Assembly: GCA_022729235.1 (NCBI GenBank)
Contig: JALDAJ010000001.1
Coordinates: 186,001 to 250,000 of the forward strand
Direction: 5' to 3'
DNA from: Candidatus Nanohalarchaeota archaeon
GTDB lineage: Archaea; Nanohalarchaeota; Nanosalinia; Nanosalinales; Nanosalinaceae
DNA length: 64,000 nt
In this document: positions 41,963 to 49,965 of the stretch, piece by piece
How the letters are laid out: each line of letters starts with the position of its first letter
How positions within the stretch are numbered: position 1 is the stretch's first letter
Notes under the pieces: model-generated
The model's database searches: none
What the model saw: the letters and a program-made list of their open reading frames with translations, nothing else
Told to the model about the DNA's origin: nothing
Made by a program: the position numbers and the translations under genes

Positions 41963-42811
41963 ATGAAAAAATCTATCTTACTCGCAACACTTGTACTCGC
42001 TATAGGCGTGGGATTCGCGAGTGCACAGGACGCGGAGACTCAGGAAGAACCTCAACCTGACGAGGAGGTACCTGAAGAAGTAAGTACAGGATGGTTTACA
42101 CCTGACTCAGCGCTCTACGGGCTCGAAACTGCCTGGGATAACACAGGTATGGCTCTAGGAGTCAAGTCTCCTGGCGATGTAGCCCAGAAGAGAGCTGCCG
42201 AAGCTCAAGTAATGGCTGAAGAAGGAAACTACGGGGCAGCACAGAGGGCGGCGGAAGGACTTGAGAACGCCGCATCAAGAGCCGGAGATGACGATATCGA
42301 AGGTATTGAACAGGCAACATCGACACTTGAAAGAGTGATCGAAGATGCGCCTGAAGAAGCCCTTGAAGGCCTCCAGACAGCGATGGAGAACGTGGCGGAA
42401 GCGGGTCCGGAGGATTTAGAAATCGAACCAGGACCACCGGGAGATGAACCAGGTGAAGACGTAGAACCCGGACAGCCGGATGACGAGCCTCAACCAGGTG
42501 ACCAACCGAATGGTGACGCTGAAGCAGGCGGTGAAGAAACTAGAGAGATAGTAGTAGAGAACGACGGGATGTCATTCGAAACAGGAGAAATCGAGGTTGA
42601 AGAAGGAGAAGAAGTAACTATCACATTCGCCAACCAGGGCGGTATCCACGACCTGAGAATCCCTGAACTTGAAGTAGGAACAGAGGAAATCTCAGGCGGA
42701 GAACGAGCGTCCTTCACCCACACCTTTGACGAACCAGGAACTTACGAATTTGAGTGCAGCGTCGGCAACCACGCCGAACAGGGTATGACTGGAGATATAG
42801 TAGTTGAGTAA
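41963..42811 (+). CDS. Secreted cupredoxin with DUF5667-like domain (halocyanin-like)
   Basis: 282 residues from ATG 41963. Signal peptide KKSILLATLVLAIGVGFASA. Residues 40-140 resemble the DUF5667 helical domain (GWFTPDSALYGLETAWDNTG, EAQVMAEEGNYGAAQRAAEG). A Pro/Asp/Glu-rich linker follows (GPPGDEPGEDVEPG). The C-terminal 95 residues form a plastocyanin-like domain with copper ligands His (GGIHDLR), Cys (YEFECSVGNH), His (GNHAEQ) and Met (QGMTGD). It should be an extracellular electron carrier. A C-terminal anchor is absent. Confidence 0.82.
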   Translation: MKKSILLATLVLAIGVGFASAQDAETQEEPQPDEEVPEEVSTGWFTPDSALYGLETAWDNTGMALGVKSPGDVAQKRAAEAQVMAEEGNYGAAQRAAEGLENAASRAGDDDIEGIEQATSTLERVIEDAPEEALEGLQTAMENVAEAGPEDLEIEPGPPGDEPGEDVEPGQPDDEPQPGDQPNGDAEAGGEETREIVVENDGMSFETGEIEVEEGEEVTITFANQGGIHDLRIPELEVGTEEISGGERASFTHTFDEPGTYEFECSVGNHAEQGMTGDIVVE

Positions 42812-42869
42812 ACCCTGTTCCTGGGACTCCTTCCTTTATTTTTACTACTTGCGTCTTGAAGCCAGTTCT

Positions 42870-44237
42870 TTAATCTATATAGAGAGTTTTCCTATTCACG
42901 AACTCTTTGATGCCTTCCTCTCCAAGCTCTCGACCGTAGCCAGAGTTCTTCACTCCGCCAAAGGGCAGTCTAGGATCGGATTTTACTAGTTCGTTAACAA
43001 ATACATTCCCTGCTTCTAGCTCTCTACTAAGTCTTTCCGCCCTTTCCAAGTCTTGTGTCCATATTGAGGCGCCTAGACCGTATGGAGTTCTATTTGCAAT
43101 TTCAACTGCTTCTTTTTCGGAAGAAACCGTAAAGACTGAAGCTACAGGTCCGAATAGTTCTTCTTCATAAGCCGGTGTTTCCTCCGGGATATCTCTTAAA
43201 ATCGTGGGTTCGTAGAAGAATCCGTTTCTATCCGGTATGCTGCCGCCGGTAACCACTTCAGCTCCTGCTTTAACTGATTCTTCAACCTGAGCGGCAAGTT
43301 CATCTCTCAGGTCTTTCCTTGCTATAGGGCCTATATCTACATCTTCGTTCGCCGGATTTCCGATTTGCATGGATTCAAACTGATTCTTAAGCATCTCCAG
43401 GCATTCATCAGCGATGTCCTCGTGCACTATTATTCTTTTTGCGGCGATACAGCTCTGTCCGTTGTTAAGAAGCCTTGATGTCGTGGCTACCTCACATGCT
43501 TTCTCTATATCTGCATCTTCAAGAATTATGAATGGGTCGCTGCCGCCAAGTTCTAGAACCGTCTTCTTCAGGTTTTCTCCCGCCTGTCTTGCCACCGCTT
43601 TTCCAGCTCCCGTGCTTCCTGTCAGAGTTACTCCTCTGACCCGGTCATCTGCTATAATTTTGGAGGCTTGATCGTTTGTCACGTATATATTCTGGAACAC
43701 GCCCTCAGAGAACCCTGCGTCTTTAAAGATTTCTTCTATCTTCGCAGCAGTTTTCGGGACATTTGGCGCATGTTTCAATATACCTACATTCCCTGCCATC
43801 AGGTTTGGTGCGGCGAAACGCATTACCTGCCATAGAGGAAAGTTCCAGGGCATTATCGCGAATACCGGTCCTAGAGGCTCATATCTTACCGTGCTTTTCT
43901 GCGCATCTGTAGGTATATTCTTCTCCGATAAGTAAGACTCAGCATATGATGCGTAGTGTTCACATACCCACGCACATTTCTCTACCTCTGATTTTGCAGA
44001 ATTTATGGGTTTGCCCATCTCCTCTGTCATTGTTTCAGAGAGTTCCTTCGAGTTCTCTCTAAGTAAATCAGCTACTTTTCTCATTTTCTGCCTTCTTTCT
44101 TCAAACCCTGTCTTTCTCCATTCTTGGAACGTTTCCCAGCTTTTCTCCAGGACTTGTCTCACTTCTTGATCTGGAGCAGTTTCAAACTCCTCTATATTTT
44201 CCTCCGTAGCCGGGTTAACTATCCTGTATTTTGACAT
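42870..44237 (-). CDS. NAD(P)-dependent aldehyde dehydrogenase (succinate-semialdehyde type)
   Basis: 455 residues from ATG 44237, preceded by a GGAGAG ribosome-binding site; an upstream in-frame start at 44261 is less likely. Catalytic Cys in NNGQSCIAAKRII, catalytic Glu in VLELGGSDPFIIL, cofactor site FTGSTGAGK-like VTLTGSTGAGKAVARQAG and PWNFPLWQVMRFAAPNLMAG. The best fit is the succinate-semialdehyde/non-phosphorylating group. It overlaps nothing but follows the acetolactate synthase-like gene at once. Codon use is A/T-richer than the ribosomal region, suggesting a transferred two-gene operon. Confidence 0.87.
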   Translation of the reverse strand: MSKYRIVNPATEENIEEFETAPDQEVRQVLEKSWETFQEWRKTGFEERRQKMRKVADLLRENSKELSETMTEEMGKPINSAKSEVEKCAWVCEHYASYAESYLSEKNIPTDAQKSTVRYEPLGPVFAIMPWNFPLWQVMRFAAPNLMAGNVGILKHAPNVPKTAAKIEEIFKDAGFSEGVFQNIYVTNDQASKIIADDRVRGVTLTGSTGAGKAVARQAGENLKKTVLELGGSDPFIILEDADIEKACEVATTSRLLNNGQSCIAAKRIIVHEDIADECLEMLKNQFESMQIGNPANEDVDIGPIARKDLRDELAAQVEESVKAGAEVVTGGSIPDRNGFFYEPTILRDIPEETPAYEEELFGPVASVFTVSSEKEAVEIANRTPYGLGASIWTQDLERAERLSRELEAGNVFVNELVKSDPRLPFGGVKNSGYGRELGEEGIKEFVNRKTLYID

Positions 44238-44248
44238 ATCTCTCCACT

Positions 44249-45889
44249 TCAAGTTGGACAAATCATTTCTCCAAGTTTTTCAGTCAACCTGTGATTTTCC
44301 TCGGGATCCACGGGAACCTCGATTACATCTACTTCTCCACTGTCCAGCGACTTCTCCAGTATTTCTGTAAGCTGGCAGGGCGATTCAACTCTGTGACCTT
44401 GAGCACCATAGCTCTCCGCCAGCTTCACGAAGTCAGGATTGTCGAACTCTGCGCCGAACTTGTGACCGTATTCATCCACCTGTTTCCATGTTATCGCACC
44501 TAATTCCTGATCATTGAATACCAGAAGCGTCAAATCAAGATTTAGACGTGTGGCTGTTTCAAGCTCTTGGGCGTTCATAACAAAACAGCCATCCCCTATT
44601 GTAGCTACTATATTCCTCTCAGGTTCCGCCAGCTTTGCACCTATAGCTCCAGGAAGCGCTATCCCCATAGTAGCCAGTCCGTTTGAAACAATGAACGTGT
44701 TGGGTTCATAGGTAGGGTATAACCTGCTCATCCAGAGTTTATGGGCTCCCGTATCTGTTATAAGCACGTCATCATCCGCCAGATGTTCTCTAAGATCATG
44801 CACTATTCTCTGGGGCTTCATAGGAAGTGAATCATCATTTGTGTACTTGTTAAACTCGTCTTCTATAAACCTCTTCAGGTCTCTCGAATATTCAGCATCT
44901 TTTCCTTCTATATCCTCCTCTTTCAAAGTCCTCAAGGATTGTCTAATATTCCCTACCATCTGTGCTGAAGGCCTGTAATGTTTGTCGACTTCCGGAATCC
45001 GTGAATCAATATGAATGATTTCCTTATCTCTATCAGGATTCCATTTTTCAGGATAATATTCTATGTAATCCGTACCTACGGCGATAATAAGGTCGGCCTT
45101 TTCTATACCACACATCACATAATCCCGGTTCTGAAGACCGATTGTACCGATAGAAAGGTCTTCTCTAGCCGAAATAGCTCCTTTACCCATGAAAGTAGTC
45201 ACGACAGGAATATTATTCTGTTTTACAAACTGTGTGAGCTCCTCAGACGCGCCGGAACGTATAACGCCGTTACCAGCTATTATATACGGATTTTCAGAAT
45301 CCTCTATTAGTTCAGCTACTTCTCTGACAGTTTCAGCGTCCGGTTTTGTATCGCTGTCAAGTCCGGGTTTCGGCAGCAAAGGTTCGCCAATATCCTTGTT
45401 TTCCAGGACATCCGCGGGAAGCTCTATATGAGTGGCTCCCGGTTTCTCAGACTCAGCAATCTGAAAGGACTTCCTGACTATTTCAGGTATAGCCTCCGGT
45501 TTTTCCACGGACTTATTGAACTGGGTGACTTCACTTAGAATATTTACGACATCAATATACTGGTGTGATTCCTTGTGCGTCTTATCTCTTTCTAGTTGAC
45601 CCGTTAAAGCTACTAGCGCGCCTGCATCCAGGTTTGCGTCAGCGACAGCTGTAATAAGATTCGTGGCTCCCGGTCCAAGAGTTGAAAGACATACCCCTGC
45701 ATCTCCTGTCAGCCTTCCATAAACATCCGCCATGAAAGCCGCTCCTTGCTCATGCCTTGTTAAAACAAGATCGATATCGGAGCGAGAAAGTTCGTCCATT
45801 ATACTCGTGGTCTGTTCACCCGGCAAACCAAAGATGTATTCCACTCCTTCATTTTCTAATGCCTTGATGAGAAGCTCAGAGCCTCTCAT
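44249..45889 (-). CDS. Acetolactate synthase-like thiamine diphosphate enzyme
   Basis: 546 residues. FGLPGEQTTSIMDELS, the catalytic Glu in TRHEQGAAFMADVYGRLT, and GPGATNLITAVADANLDAGA are the AHAS/AlsS N-terminal pattern. The TPP motif is GDGCFVMNAQELETATRLNL followed by LLVFNDQELG. No regulatory subunit gene is nearby, so it may be the catabolic type or a related 2-oxoacid-converting enzyme. It shares the operon with aldehyde dehydrogenase and lies 72 nt after a regulator gene, with a perfect inverted repeat at its promoter. Confidence 0.83.
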   Translation of the reverse strand: MRGSELLIKALENEGVEYIFGLPGEQTTSIMDELSRSDIDLVLTRHEQGAAFMADVYGRLTGDAGVCLSTLGPGATNLITAVADANLDAGALVALTGQLERDKTHKESHQYIDVVNILSEVTQFNKSVEKPEAIPEIVRKSFQIAESEKPGATHIELPADVLENKDIGEPLLPKPGLDSDTKPDAETVREVAELIEDSENPYIIAGNGVIRSGASEELTQFVKQNNIPVVTTFMGKGAISAREDLSIGTIGLQNRDYVMCGIEKADLIIAVGTDYIEYYPEKWNPDRDKEIIHIDSRIPEVDKHYRPSAQMVGNIRQSLRTLKEEDIEGKDAEYSRDLKRFIEDEFNKYTNDDSLPMKPQRIVHDLREHLADDDVLITDTGAHKLWMSRLYPTYEPNTFIVSNGLATMGIALPGAIGAKLAEPERNIVATIGDGCFVMNAQELETATRLNLDLTLLVFNDQELGAITWKQVDEYGHKFGAEFDNPDFVKLAESYGAQGHRVESPCQLTEILEKSLDSGEVDVIEVPVDPEENHRLTEKLGEMICPT

Positions 45890-45937
45890 AATCGAATCTC
45901 TCCTCCCGGAGATTTCTGCCTATCCATACTAATGTGT

Positions 45938-45956
45938 AAAAATGTTGCACATTTTT
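45938..45956 (-). promoter_or_regulatory. Operator at the acetolactate synthase promoter
   Basis: AAAAATGT-TGC-ACATTTTT is a perfect 8-3-8 inverted repeat in the 72-nt gap between the regulator and the acetolactate synthase-like gene. On the minus strand it overlaps the TATA-like TTTAAAAAT. Binding of the neighbouring HTH protein here would block transcription initiation. Confidence 0.6.
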
Positions 45957-45961
45957 AAACA

Positions 45962-46270
45962 TTAAAGTCGTTCGATTGCCTCCCTCTTTTCCTCCATCCA
46001 CAAATCCAGTTCTTTACTGGCTTTCTCCCTGAGACTCTCAGAATCCATTGAATAGACATGTTCCCTCCCATTTCTTGAAACCTTAACCAAACCTGCTTTC
46101 TTAAGTCCTGACAGGTATCTCTGAACAGTGCTTCTGTCAAGATTGATACTATCAGATAGCTCTTTAACCGTCATCTCCTCTCCACAAAGCTCCATCAGGA
46201 TATCTACATCCCTACTTTTCAGCTTGAAAACAACACTCAAGAGCTCCTCTAACTCGGGGGAACACTCCAT
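45962..46270 (-). CDS. Winged-helix transcriptional regulator of the ALS/ALDH operon
   Basis: 102 residues from ATG 46270. A TATA box (AATAAAAGTA, 46291-46300) lies 26 nt upstream, favouring this leaderless start over the GTG at 46315. HTH: EEMTVKELSDSINLDRSTVQ with RYLSGLKKAGLVKVSRNGRE as wing. The start is MECSPELEELL; one cysteine precedes the domain. It belongs to the broad TrmB/ArsR-like archaeal regulators. It is upstream and co-directional with the operon it likely controls. Confidence 0.75.
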   Translation of the reverse strand: MECSPELEELLSVVFKLKSRDVDILMELCGEEMTVKELSDSINLDRSTVQRYLSGLKKAGLVKVSRNGREHVYSMDSESLREKASKELDLWMEEKREAIERL

Positions 46271-46350
46271 ACATGTAAATAAAGAAACTATACTTTTATT
46301 CTTGAAACGTATCACAGCCAGCCAGAAGCCCGAATCCCTTTAACACGACC

Positions 46351-46369
46351 TTAATCAGTACCTGATTAA
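46351..46369 (+). promoter_or_regulatory. Perfect inverted repeat upstream of zinc-finger and DtxR-like genes
   Basis: TTAATCAG-TAC-CTGATTAA, an 8-3-8 inverted repeat in the 205-nt gap between two divergent genes. Could be an operator for either the regulator on the left or the genes on the right (46475, 46713). Confidence 0.45.
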
Positions 46370-46474
46370 TAGCTACTAACACGCGATTTCTGCAGAAGCC
46401 GTAAGAGAAACGAGTGTTCAAGGGACACACACAACATTAATAAACTTTGCGGTAACAACAGTTCTCTTGTAACC

Positions 46475-46681
46475 ATGACAGAATGCGAAATCTGTGGTAG
46501 AACCGAGAAAGAACTCAGCGAAGAGTTCGGACGCGAGATCAAGGTTAGCGAGCATGAAGGCATGAACAAGTGCCAGAAATGCCTCAGCGAGTACCAGAGA
46601 GAGACAGGGGAAGAAAAAGTCGAAGACCTTGATAACGAGCTCGCGGAAAGTAAGGACTGGAAAGACGTCGTAACGGCGTAA
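46475..46681 (+). CDS. Small zinc-finger-like protein
   Basis: 68 residues. Two cysteine pairs, ECEICGR (C4, C7) and KCQKCLSE (C33, C36), are spaced as in a treble-clef or zinc-ribbon. The rest is acidic and helical. A TATA-like ATTAATAAAC lies about 40 nt before the ATG. Function unknown. The DtxR-like gene follows 31 nt later. Confidence 0.6.
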   Translation: MTECEICGRTEKELSEEFGREIKVSEHEGMNKCQKCLSEYQRETGEEKVEDLDNELAESKDWKDVVTA

Positions 46682-46712
46682 CATTTCTATTTCTTCCTTC
46701 CAAAACTTAGAC

Positions 46713-47063
46713 ATGCCACAGCCAGAAAACTATCTCAGAACCATCTACGAACTCTCCGAGAAAGGAGAGAGTTCTACAGCCAACTCCGAAGTAGCTGAGG
46801 CTCTAGACGTATCAGACGCAAGCGCCTCGGAAGCCATACAGAAACTGGAGGAGCGAAATCTAGTGTGCAGAGCACCCTACAAAGGCATTACCCTGAGCCC
46901 ACCCGGGAAAAAGCAGGGAGAAAAACTCTCCAGAAAATACAGCGTACTTGTAAAATTCTTCGAATGGTTAGGAGTTGAAAACCCTGAAAAAGAAGCTGTT
47001 GAAATAGAACACGCGATTTCCAGTGATGCCACGGAAAAGATAGAAGAACTCGTCAACAGATAA
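46713..47063 (+). CDS. DtxR/MntR-like metal-dependent regulator
   Basis: 116 residues. PQPENYLRTIYELSEKGESS, NSEVAEALDVSDASASEAIQ and KLEERNLVCRAPYKGITLSP are the DtxR winged helix; GVENPEKEAVEIEHAISSDA corresponds to the dimerisation helix with metal ligands (E, H). The C-terminal SH3-like domain of longer DtxR proteins is missing, as in MntR-type members. A typical DtxR-box, TTTAGGC-AA-GCCTAAA, is found 3 kb away at 50086. Confidence 0.82.
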   Translation: MPQPENYLRTIYELSEKGESSTANSEVAEALDVSDASASEAIQKLEERNLVCRAPYKGITLSPPGKKQGEKLSRKYSVLVKFFEWLGVENPEKEAVEIEHAISSDATEKIEELVNR

Positions 47064-47117
47064 CATGTCAACGATATCAGTCCTCCAGGAACTAGTCCCC
47101 CAAGAATAGACTGTTTT

Positions 47118-47123
47118 CTTAAG
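47118..47123 (+). promoter_or_regulatory. TATA-like box upstream of tRNA-Gln and its 5' copy
   Basis: CTTAAG (in TTTTCTTAAGTG) lies 37 nt before the partial copy at 47155 but 93 nt before the tRNA itself. The other tRNA genes have TATA boxes 43-49 nt upstream. The partial copy is therefore inside the transcript. Confidence 0.4.
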
Positions 47124-47154
47124 TGTTGCCTTCTTTCAGTAAAATGTACGAAAC

Positions 47155-47210
47155 AGCCCCCTGGTGTGAACGCAGATACGAGATCTGCTTGAAGCACACA
47201 GGAAGCAAAT
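47155..47210 (+). repeat. 56-bp element with 5'-end copy of tRNA-Gln
   Basis: AGCCCCCTGGTGT, the first 13 nt of tRNA-Gln, is present at 47155 and again at 47211, exactly 56 bp apart. Between them the sequence folds: CCTG-g-TGTG pairs with CACACAGG, enclosing the hairpin GCAGAT-acgag-ATCTGC. It therefore also contains a short antisense of the tRNA 5' end. Confidence 0.65.
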
Positions 47211-47342
47211 AGCCCCCTGGTGTAGCGGTCAATCATAGCGGCCTTTGGCACCTCAAGTTCTCGTCAGGGAACGAGGACTTTGAAGAGCTCTGCTCTTCAG
47301 GTGAAGATAGCCGCTGACCCAGGTTCGAATCCTGGGGGGGCT
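47211..47342 (+). tRNA. tRNA-Gln (anticodon TTG) with intron
   Basis: Anticodon stem GCGGC (47238-47242) pairs with GCCGC (47310-47314). The loop CTTTGG gives anticodon TTG. The T arm is CCAGG-TTCGAAT-CCTGG. A 60-nt intron at 47249-47308 begins CACCTCAAG and ends GGTGAAGAT, and contains GAAGAGC-TCT-GCTCTTC. The 3' strand has only six pairing positions (GGGGCT) for the seven-base 5' strand AGCCCCC, so one G is missing in a G-run. Mature length is 72 nt. Confidence 0.82.
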
Positions 47343-47346
47343 AACC

Positions 47347-47628
47347 ATGGCATCAGAAGTACGTGCATCCCACATCCTGGTCGACAGCAAGGAAAAAGCA
47401 CAGAACATAAAAGAACAGCTGGACAACGGAAAAAGCTTTGAACAGCTGGCAAAGGAGGCAAGCGAATGTCCCTCATCGGAGAAAGGAGGAGACCTCGGAT
47501 TTTTCGGAAAAGGTGACATGGTCAAGCCGTTCGAGAGGAAGGCGTTCAGCATGGATGTCGGCGACGTTTCCGGACCTGTCAAGACAGAGTTCGGGCATCA
47601 CCTGATCAAGAAGACTGATGAACGCTGA
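47347..47628 (+). CDS. Parvulin-type peptidyl-prolyl isomerase
   Basis: 93 residues, a minimal parvulin. VRASHILVDSKEKAQNIKEQ, GGDLGFFGKGDMVKPFERKA, and TEFGHHLIKKTDE cover the fold with the catalytic His residues (ASHIL, GHHLI). No signal peptide, so it is a cytosolic folding helper. It starts 4 nt after tRNA-Gln, and is probably transcribed with it. Confidence 0.92.
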   Translation: MASEVRASHILVDSKEKAQNIKEQLDNGKSFEQLAKEASECPSSEKGGDLGFFGKGDMVKPFERKAFSMDVGDVSGPVKTEFGHHLIKKTDER

Positions 47629-47678
47629 ACGCTGTCCACCCTTTATAAAATTTAGAGTGAAGTTGAGTGGTACGGGTT

Positions 47679-48170
47679 ATGTCTGAGACAAAAGAAGTTG
47701 TAAGAATTGCAAGAACAGATATCGACGGCACCAAGCCTGTAGCCAAAGCTATAACCTCACTGCAGGGTGTCGGCGAGACTTACGGTCACGCAGTATCACA
47801 GGTAATAGATGTAGATACAGAGACCAAGATAGGAGACCTTAGCGATGAAGAAATCGATAAAATCGAGGATACTATAAGAAGCCCGGAGGAAGCCGGAATC
47901 CCTGAATGGCTCAGAAACAGAAGAAAAGATAGGGAAGAAGGAGATGACCAGCACCTGATAGGTTCGGATCTTGAACTGAAAGAAGAATTCGATATCAGGC
48001 GCCTGAAAGAAATCGACTCGTACAAGGGCTGGAGACACGAAATCGGACTACCTGTTAGAGGACAGAAGACCAAGTCCTCGTTCAGATCAGGTTCAAAAAT
48101 CGGTGTTTCACGCGCACGCCTAAGAGAAGAAGCTTCCGAAGGCGGCGGAGACGACGAAGGTGAGGAGTAA
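47679..48170 (+). CDS. rps13: 30S ribosomal protein S13
   Basis: 163 residues from ATG 47679, 34 nt after the TATA box TTTATAAAAT; the upstream in-frame start at 47667 is less likely. VRIARTDIDGTKPVAKAITS, LQGVGETYGHAVSQVIDVDT and RLKEIDSYKGWRHEIGLPVR match archaeal S13. The tail is acidic. It opens the S13-S4-S11-RpoD run. Confidence 0.94.
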   Translation: MSETKEVVRIARTDIDGTKPVAKAITSLQGVGETYGHAVSQVIDVDTETKIGDLSDEEIDKIEDTIRSPEEAGIPEWLRNRRKDREEGDDQHLIGSDLELKEEFDIRRLKEIDSYKGWRHEIGLPVRGQKTKSSFRSGSKIGVSRARLREEASEGGGDDEGEE

Positions 48171-48192
48171 TGCACGGACAAGGTGATTTTGA
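48170..48192 (+). repeat. Remnant of a hairpin element between S13 and S4
   Basis: A vestigial ATG overlaps the S13 stop (TAATG). 23 nt later GGTGATTTTGA-GTG provides the S4 start. The phrase GGTGATTTTGA matches the 3' half of hairpin 2 in other elements (31420, 51750), but the 5' half is missing, so it looks like a deleted copy. Confidence 0.45.
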
Positions 48193-48783
48193 GTGGTAAA
48201 AAAACTGAAGAAGCAGTACGAGACTCCTAACGAAGGATGGAACCAGGAAAGAATTAACAGAGAAATAGAGCTTATGGAGGAATACGGACTGAAGAACAAG
48301 GAAGAAGTCTTCAAAGCCCAGAGCCAGCTAAGAAGCCTGAGACGCGAAGCCCGTAACCTGGTAGCATCGGAAAACGAGAAGGAAAGGAAAGATCTTATTG
48401 AGAAAGCCAACCGGCTAGGGATTGTAAAAAAGGATGCAGAGCTTGAGGATATACTATCCCTAAGTGTTACAGACTTCCTTAACAGGAGACTCCAGACCGC
48501 AGTAAACAGGCGAGGATATACAGACACAGTGCAGGAGGCACGACAGCTTGTTGTTCACGGTCACGTTTACGTCAACGGACAGAGAGTAAACGTCCCGAGC
48601 TACATGCTTACACAGGAGGAAGAAAAAGGTATAGAGGTAATACTGCCTGAACCAGAAGATGAAGAAACAGAGCAGGAAGAAGATGAAGCCGAAGCAGAAA
48701 CAGGTGAAGAAGAGGAAACGGAAGAAAATGAAGAAGCAGAGGAAAAAACTGACGAAGAATCCGAAACGGAGGAAGAAGAATGA
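48193..48783 (+). CDS. rps4: 30S ribosomal protein S4
   Basis: 196 residues with GTG start. [40 protein letters not shown] and the S4 RNA-binding motif [20 protein letters not shown] match archaeal S4 (rps9 of eukaryotes). The C-terminus is an unusually long acidic tail of about 50 residues. Overlaps S11 by the ATGA. Confidence 0.94.
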   Translation: MVKKLKKQYETPNEGWNQERINREIELMEEYGLKNKEEVFKAQSQLRSLRREARNLVASENEKERKDLIEKANRLGIVKKDAELEDILSLSVTDFLNRRLQTAVNRRGYTDTVQEARQLVVHGHVYVNGQRVNVPSYMLTQEEEKGIEVILPEPEDEETEQEEDEAEAETGEEEETEENEEAEEKTDEESETEEEE

Positions 48784-49160
48784 CTAAAGGAATAGTTAAC
48801 ATCTACTCAAGCTTCAATAACACGATAATCCACATAACTGATGCTACAGGAGCTGAAACAATTTCCCGTATATCATCAGGCATGGTTACCGACAAAGGTC
48901 GGCTCCAGGGAGAACCGTTCCCTGCTATGAAGGCAGCGAAACAAGCAGTAGAGGAGGCACTGGAGAAAGGCATAGAAGAAGTAGACATCCAGGTAAGAGC
49001 ACCTGGAGGACAGAAACAGAAGATGCCCGGGAAAGGCGCACAGCCAGCTATCCGTGCGATTTCACGAAGCGAAATCGATGTCGGAAACATCGAAGACGTT
49101 ACACCCGAACCACACGACGGCGTAAGAGCCAAAGGCGGTAAGAGAGGTCGAAGAGTATGA
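48780..49160 (+). CDS. rps11: 30S ribosomal protein S11
   Basis: 126 residues. [60 protein letters not shown], and [20 protein letters not shown] match S11. ATGA overlaps with S4 and with RpoD. Confidence 0.95.
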   Translation: MTKGIVNIYSSFNNTIIHITDATGAETISRISSGMVTDKGRLQGEPFPAMKAAKQAVEEALEKGIEEVDIQVRAPGGQKQKMPGKGAQPAIRAISRSEIDVGNIEDVTPEPHDGVRAKGGKRGRRV

Positions 49161-49729
49161 ATATCGAAGTTGAAACAGAAGAAGACGGCGTCATGGAACT
49201 AAGACTTGAAAACGGGAACGCCGCAGTAGCGAACACTCTAAGACGCACAATGATGGCTAAAGTACCAACCCTCGCGGTACAGCACCTGGATATCGTGAAG
49301 AACGAGTCAGGTATTTTCGATGAAGTCCTGGCTAACAGGGTCGGACAGGTACCATTTACTATACCCGATAACGTTGAAGAAGGCGATACCGTGAACATCG
49401 CCCTGAAACAGGAAGGACCCGGAACAGTACTCGCTGAAGATCTCAAAACAGACAACGACGAGGCAGAACCTGTCAACCCAGAAGCTGTATTAGTCAGCCT
49501 GAAAGAAGATCAGGCACTGGAATTCGAGGCAGAAGCACAGCTAGGACGCGGTAAGGACCACACCAAACACCAGGGAGGAACAATCGGCTACGAGAAAGTC
49601 GATGAAGGAGAATTCCTCTTCAGGATAGAATCAACTTCCGGCTACAGCAACGAAGAACTCGTGGAAGCTGCGATTCAAGAAGTCAAGCAGGAACTTGATG
49701 AGTTCGAAGAAGCAGTTGAAGAGCTGTAG
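49157..49729 (+). CDS. rpoD: RNA polymerase subunit D (Rpo3/Rpb3), short form
   Basis: 190 residues. [40 protein letters not shown] and the [20 protein letters not shown] motif are diagnostic. Rpo3 normally has an inserted domain with ferredoxin-like cysteines and a length of about 230-270; here that insert is absent and no cysteine is left, so no iron-sulfur cluster. Confidence 0.93.
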   Translation: MNIEVETEEDGVMELRLENGNAAVANTLRRTMMAKVPTLAVQHLDIVKNESGIFDEVLANRVGQVPFTIPDNVEEGDTVNIALKQEGPGTVLAEDLKTDNDEAEPVNPEAVLVSLKEDQALEFEAEAQLGRGKDHTKHQGGTIGYEKVDEGEFLFRIESTSGYSNEELVEAAIQEVKQELDEFEEAVEEL

Positions 49730-49765
49730 AATTTTTCTCTCATTCTGGATAACCTACCTCCCCCA

Positions 49766-49773
49766 CTTTAAAC
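49766..49773 (+). promoter_or_regulatory. TATA box of tRNA-Leu(TAA)
   Basis: CTTTAAAC begins 49 nt before the tRNA 5' end. Confidence 0.5.
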
Positions 49774-49814
49774 TCTTCTACATTAATTCTCCTCTAGAGC
49801 CAGCTGTATCCAAC

Positions 49815-49965
49815 GCCGGGGTGGCCGAGTGGCTAAAGGCGCGGGACTTAAGTTCCTCAAGTTCTCCGACAGGGAGAACGAGGACCTAGAAGCGAACGCA
49901 CGTGAGCTTCGTGAGGATATCCCGTCCCCGCAGGGGGTGCGCGAGTTCAAATCTCGCCCCCGGCA
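49815..49965 (+). tRNA. tRNA-Leu (anticodon TAA) with intron
   Basis: Acceptor GCCGGGG with CCCCGGC, discriminator A; T arm GCGAG-TTCAAAT-CTCGC; variable arm TCCCC...GGGGG. The anticodon stem CGGGA (49842-49846) pairs with TCCCG (49920-49924). The loop CTTAAG gives anticodon TAA. A 66-nt intron lies at 49853-49918, starting TTCCTCAAG and ending GTGAGGAT, whose ends pair (TCCTCA/TGAGGA). Its first half is similar to the intron of tRNA-Gln. Confidence 0.88.

Noticed and set aside
41701-42060. 120-codon ORF over tRNA-Ser
   Set aside because: It runs through the tRNA gene and the promoter of the cupredoxin gene and has no recognisable domain.
47155-47210. 5' half of a trans-spliced tRNA-Gln
   Set aside because: The copy is only 13 nt, lacks D and anticodon arms, and an intact tRNA-Gln follows.
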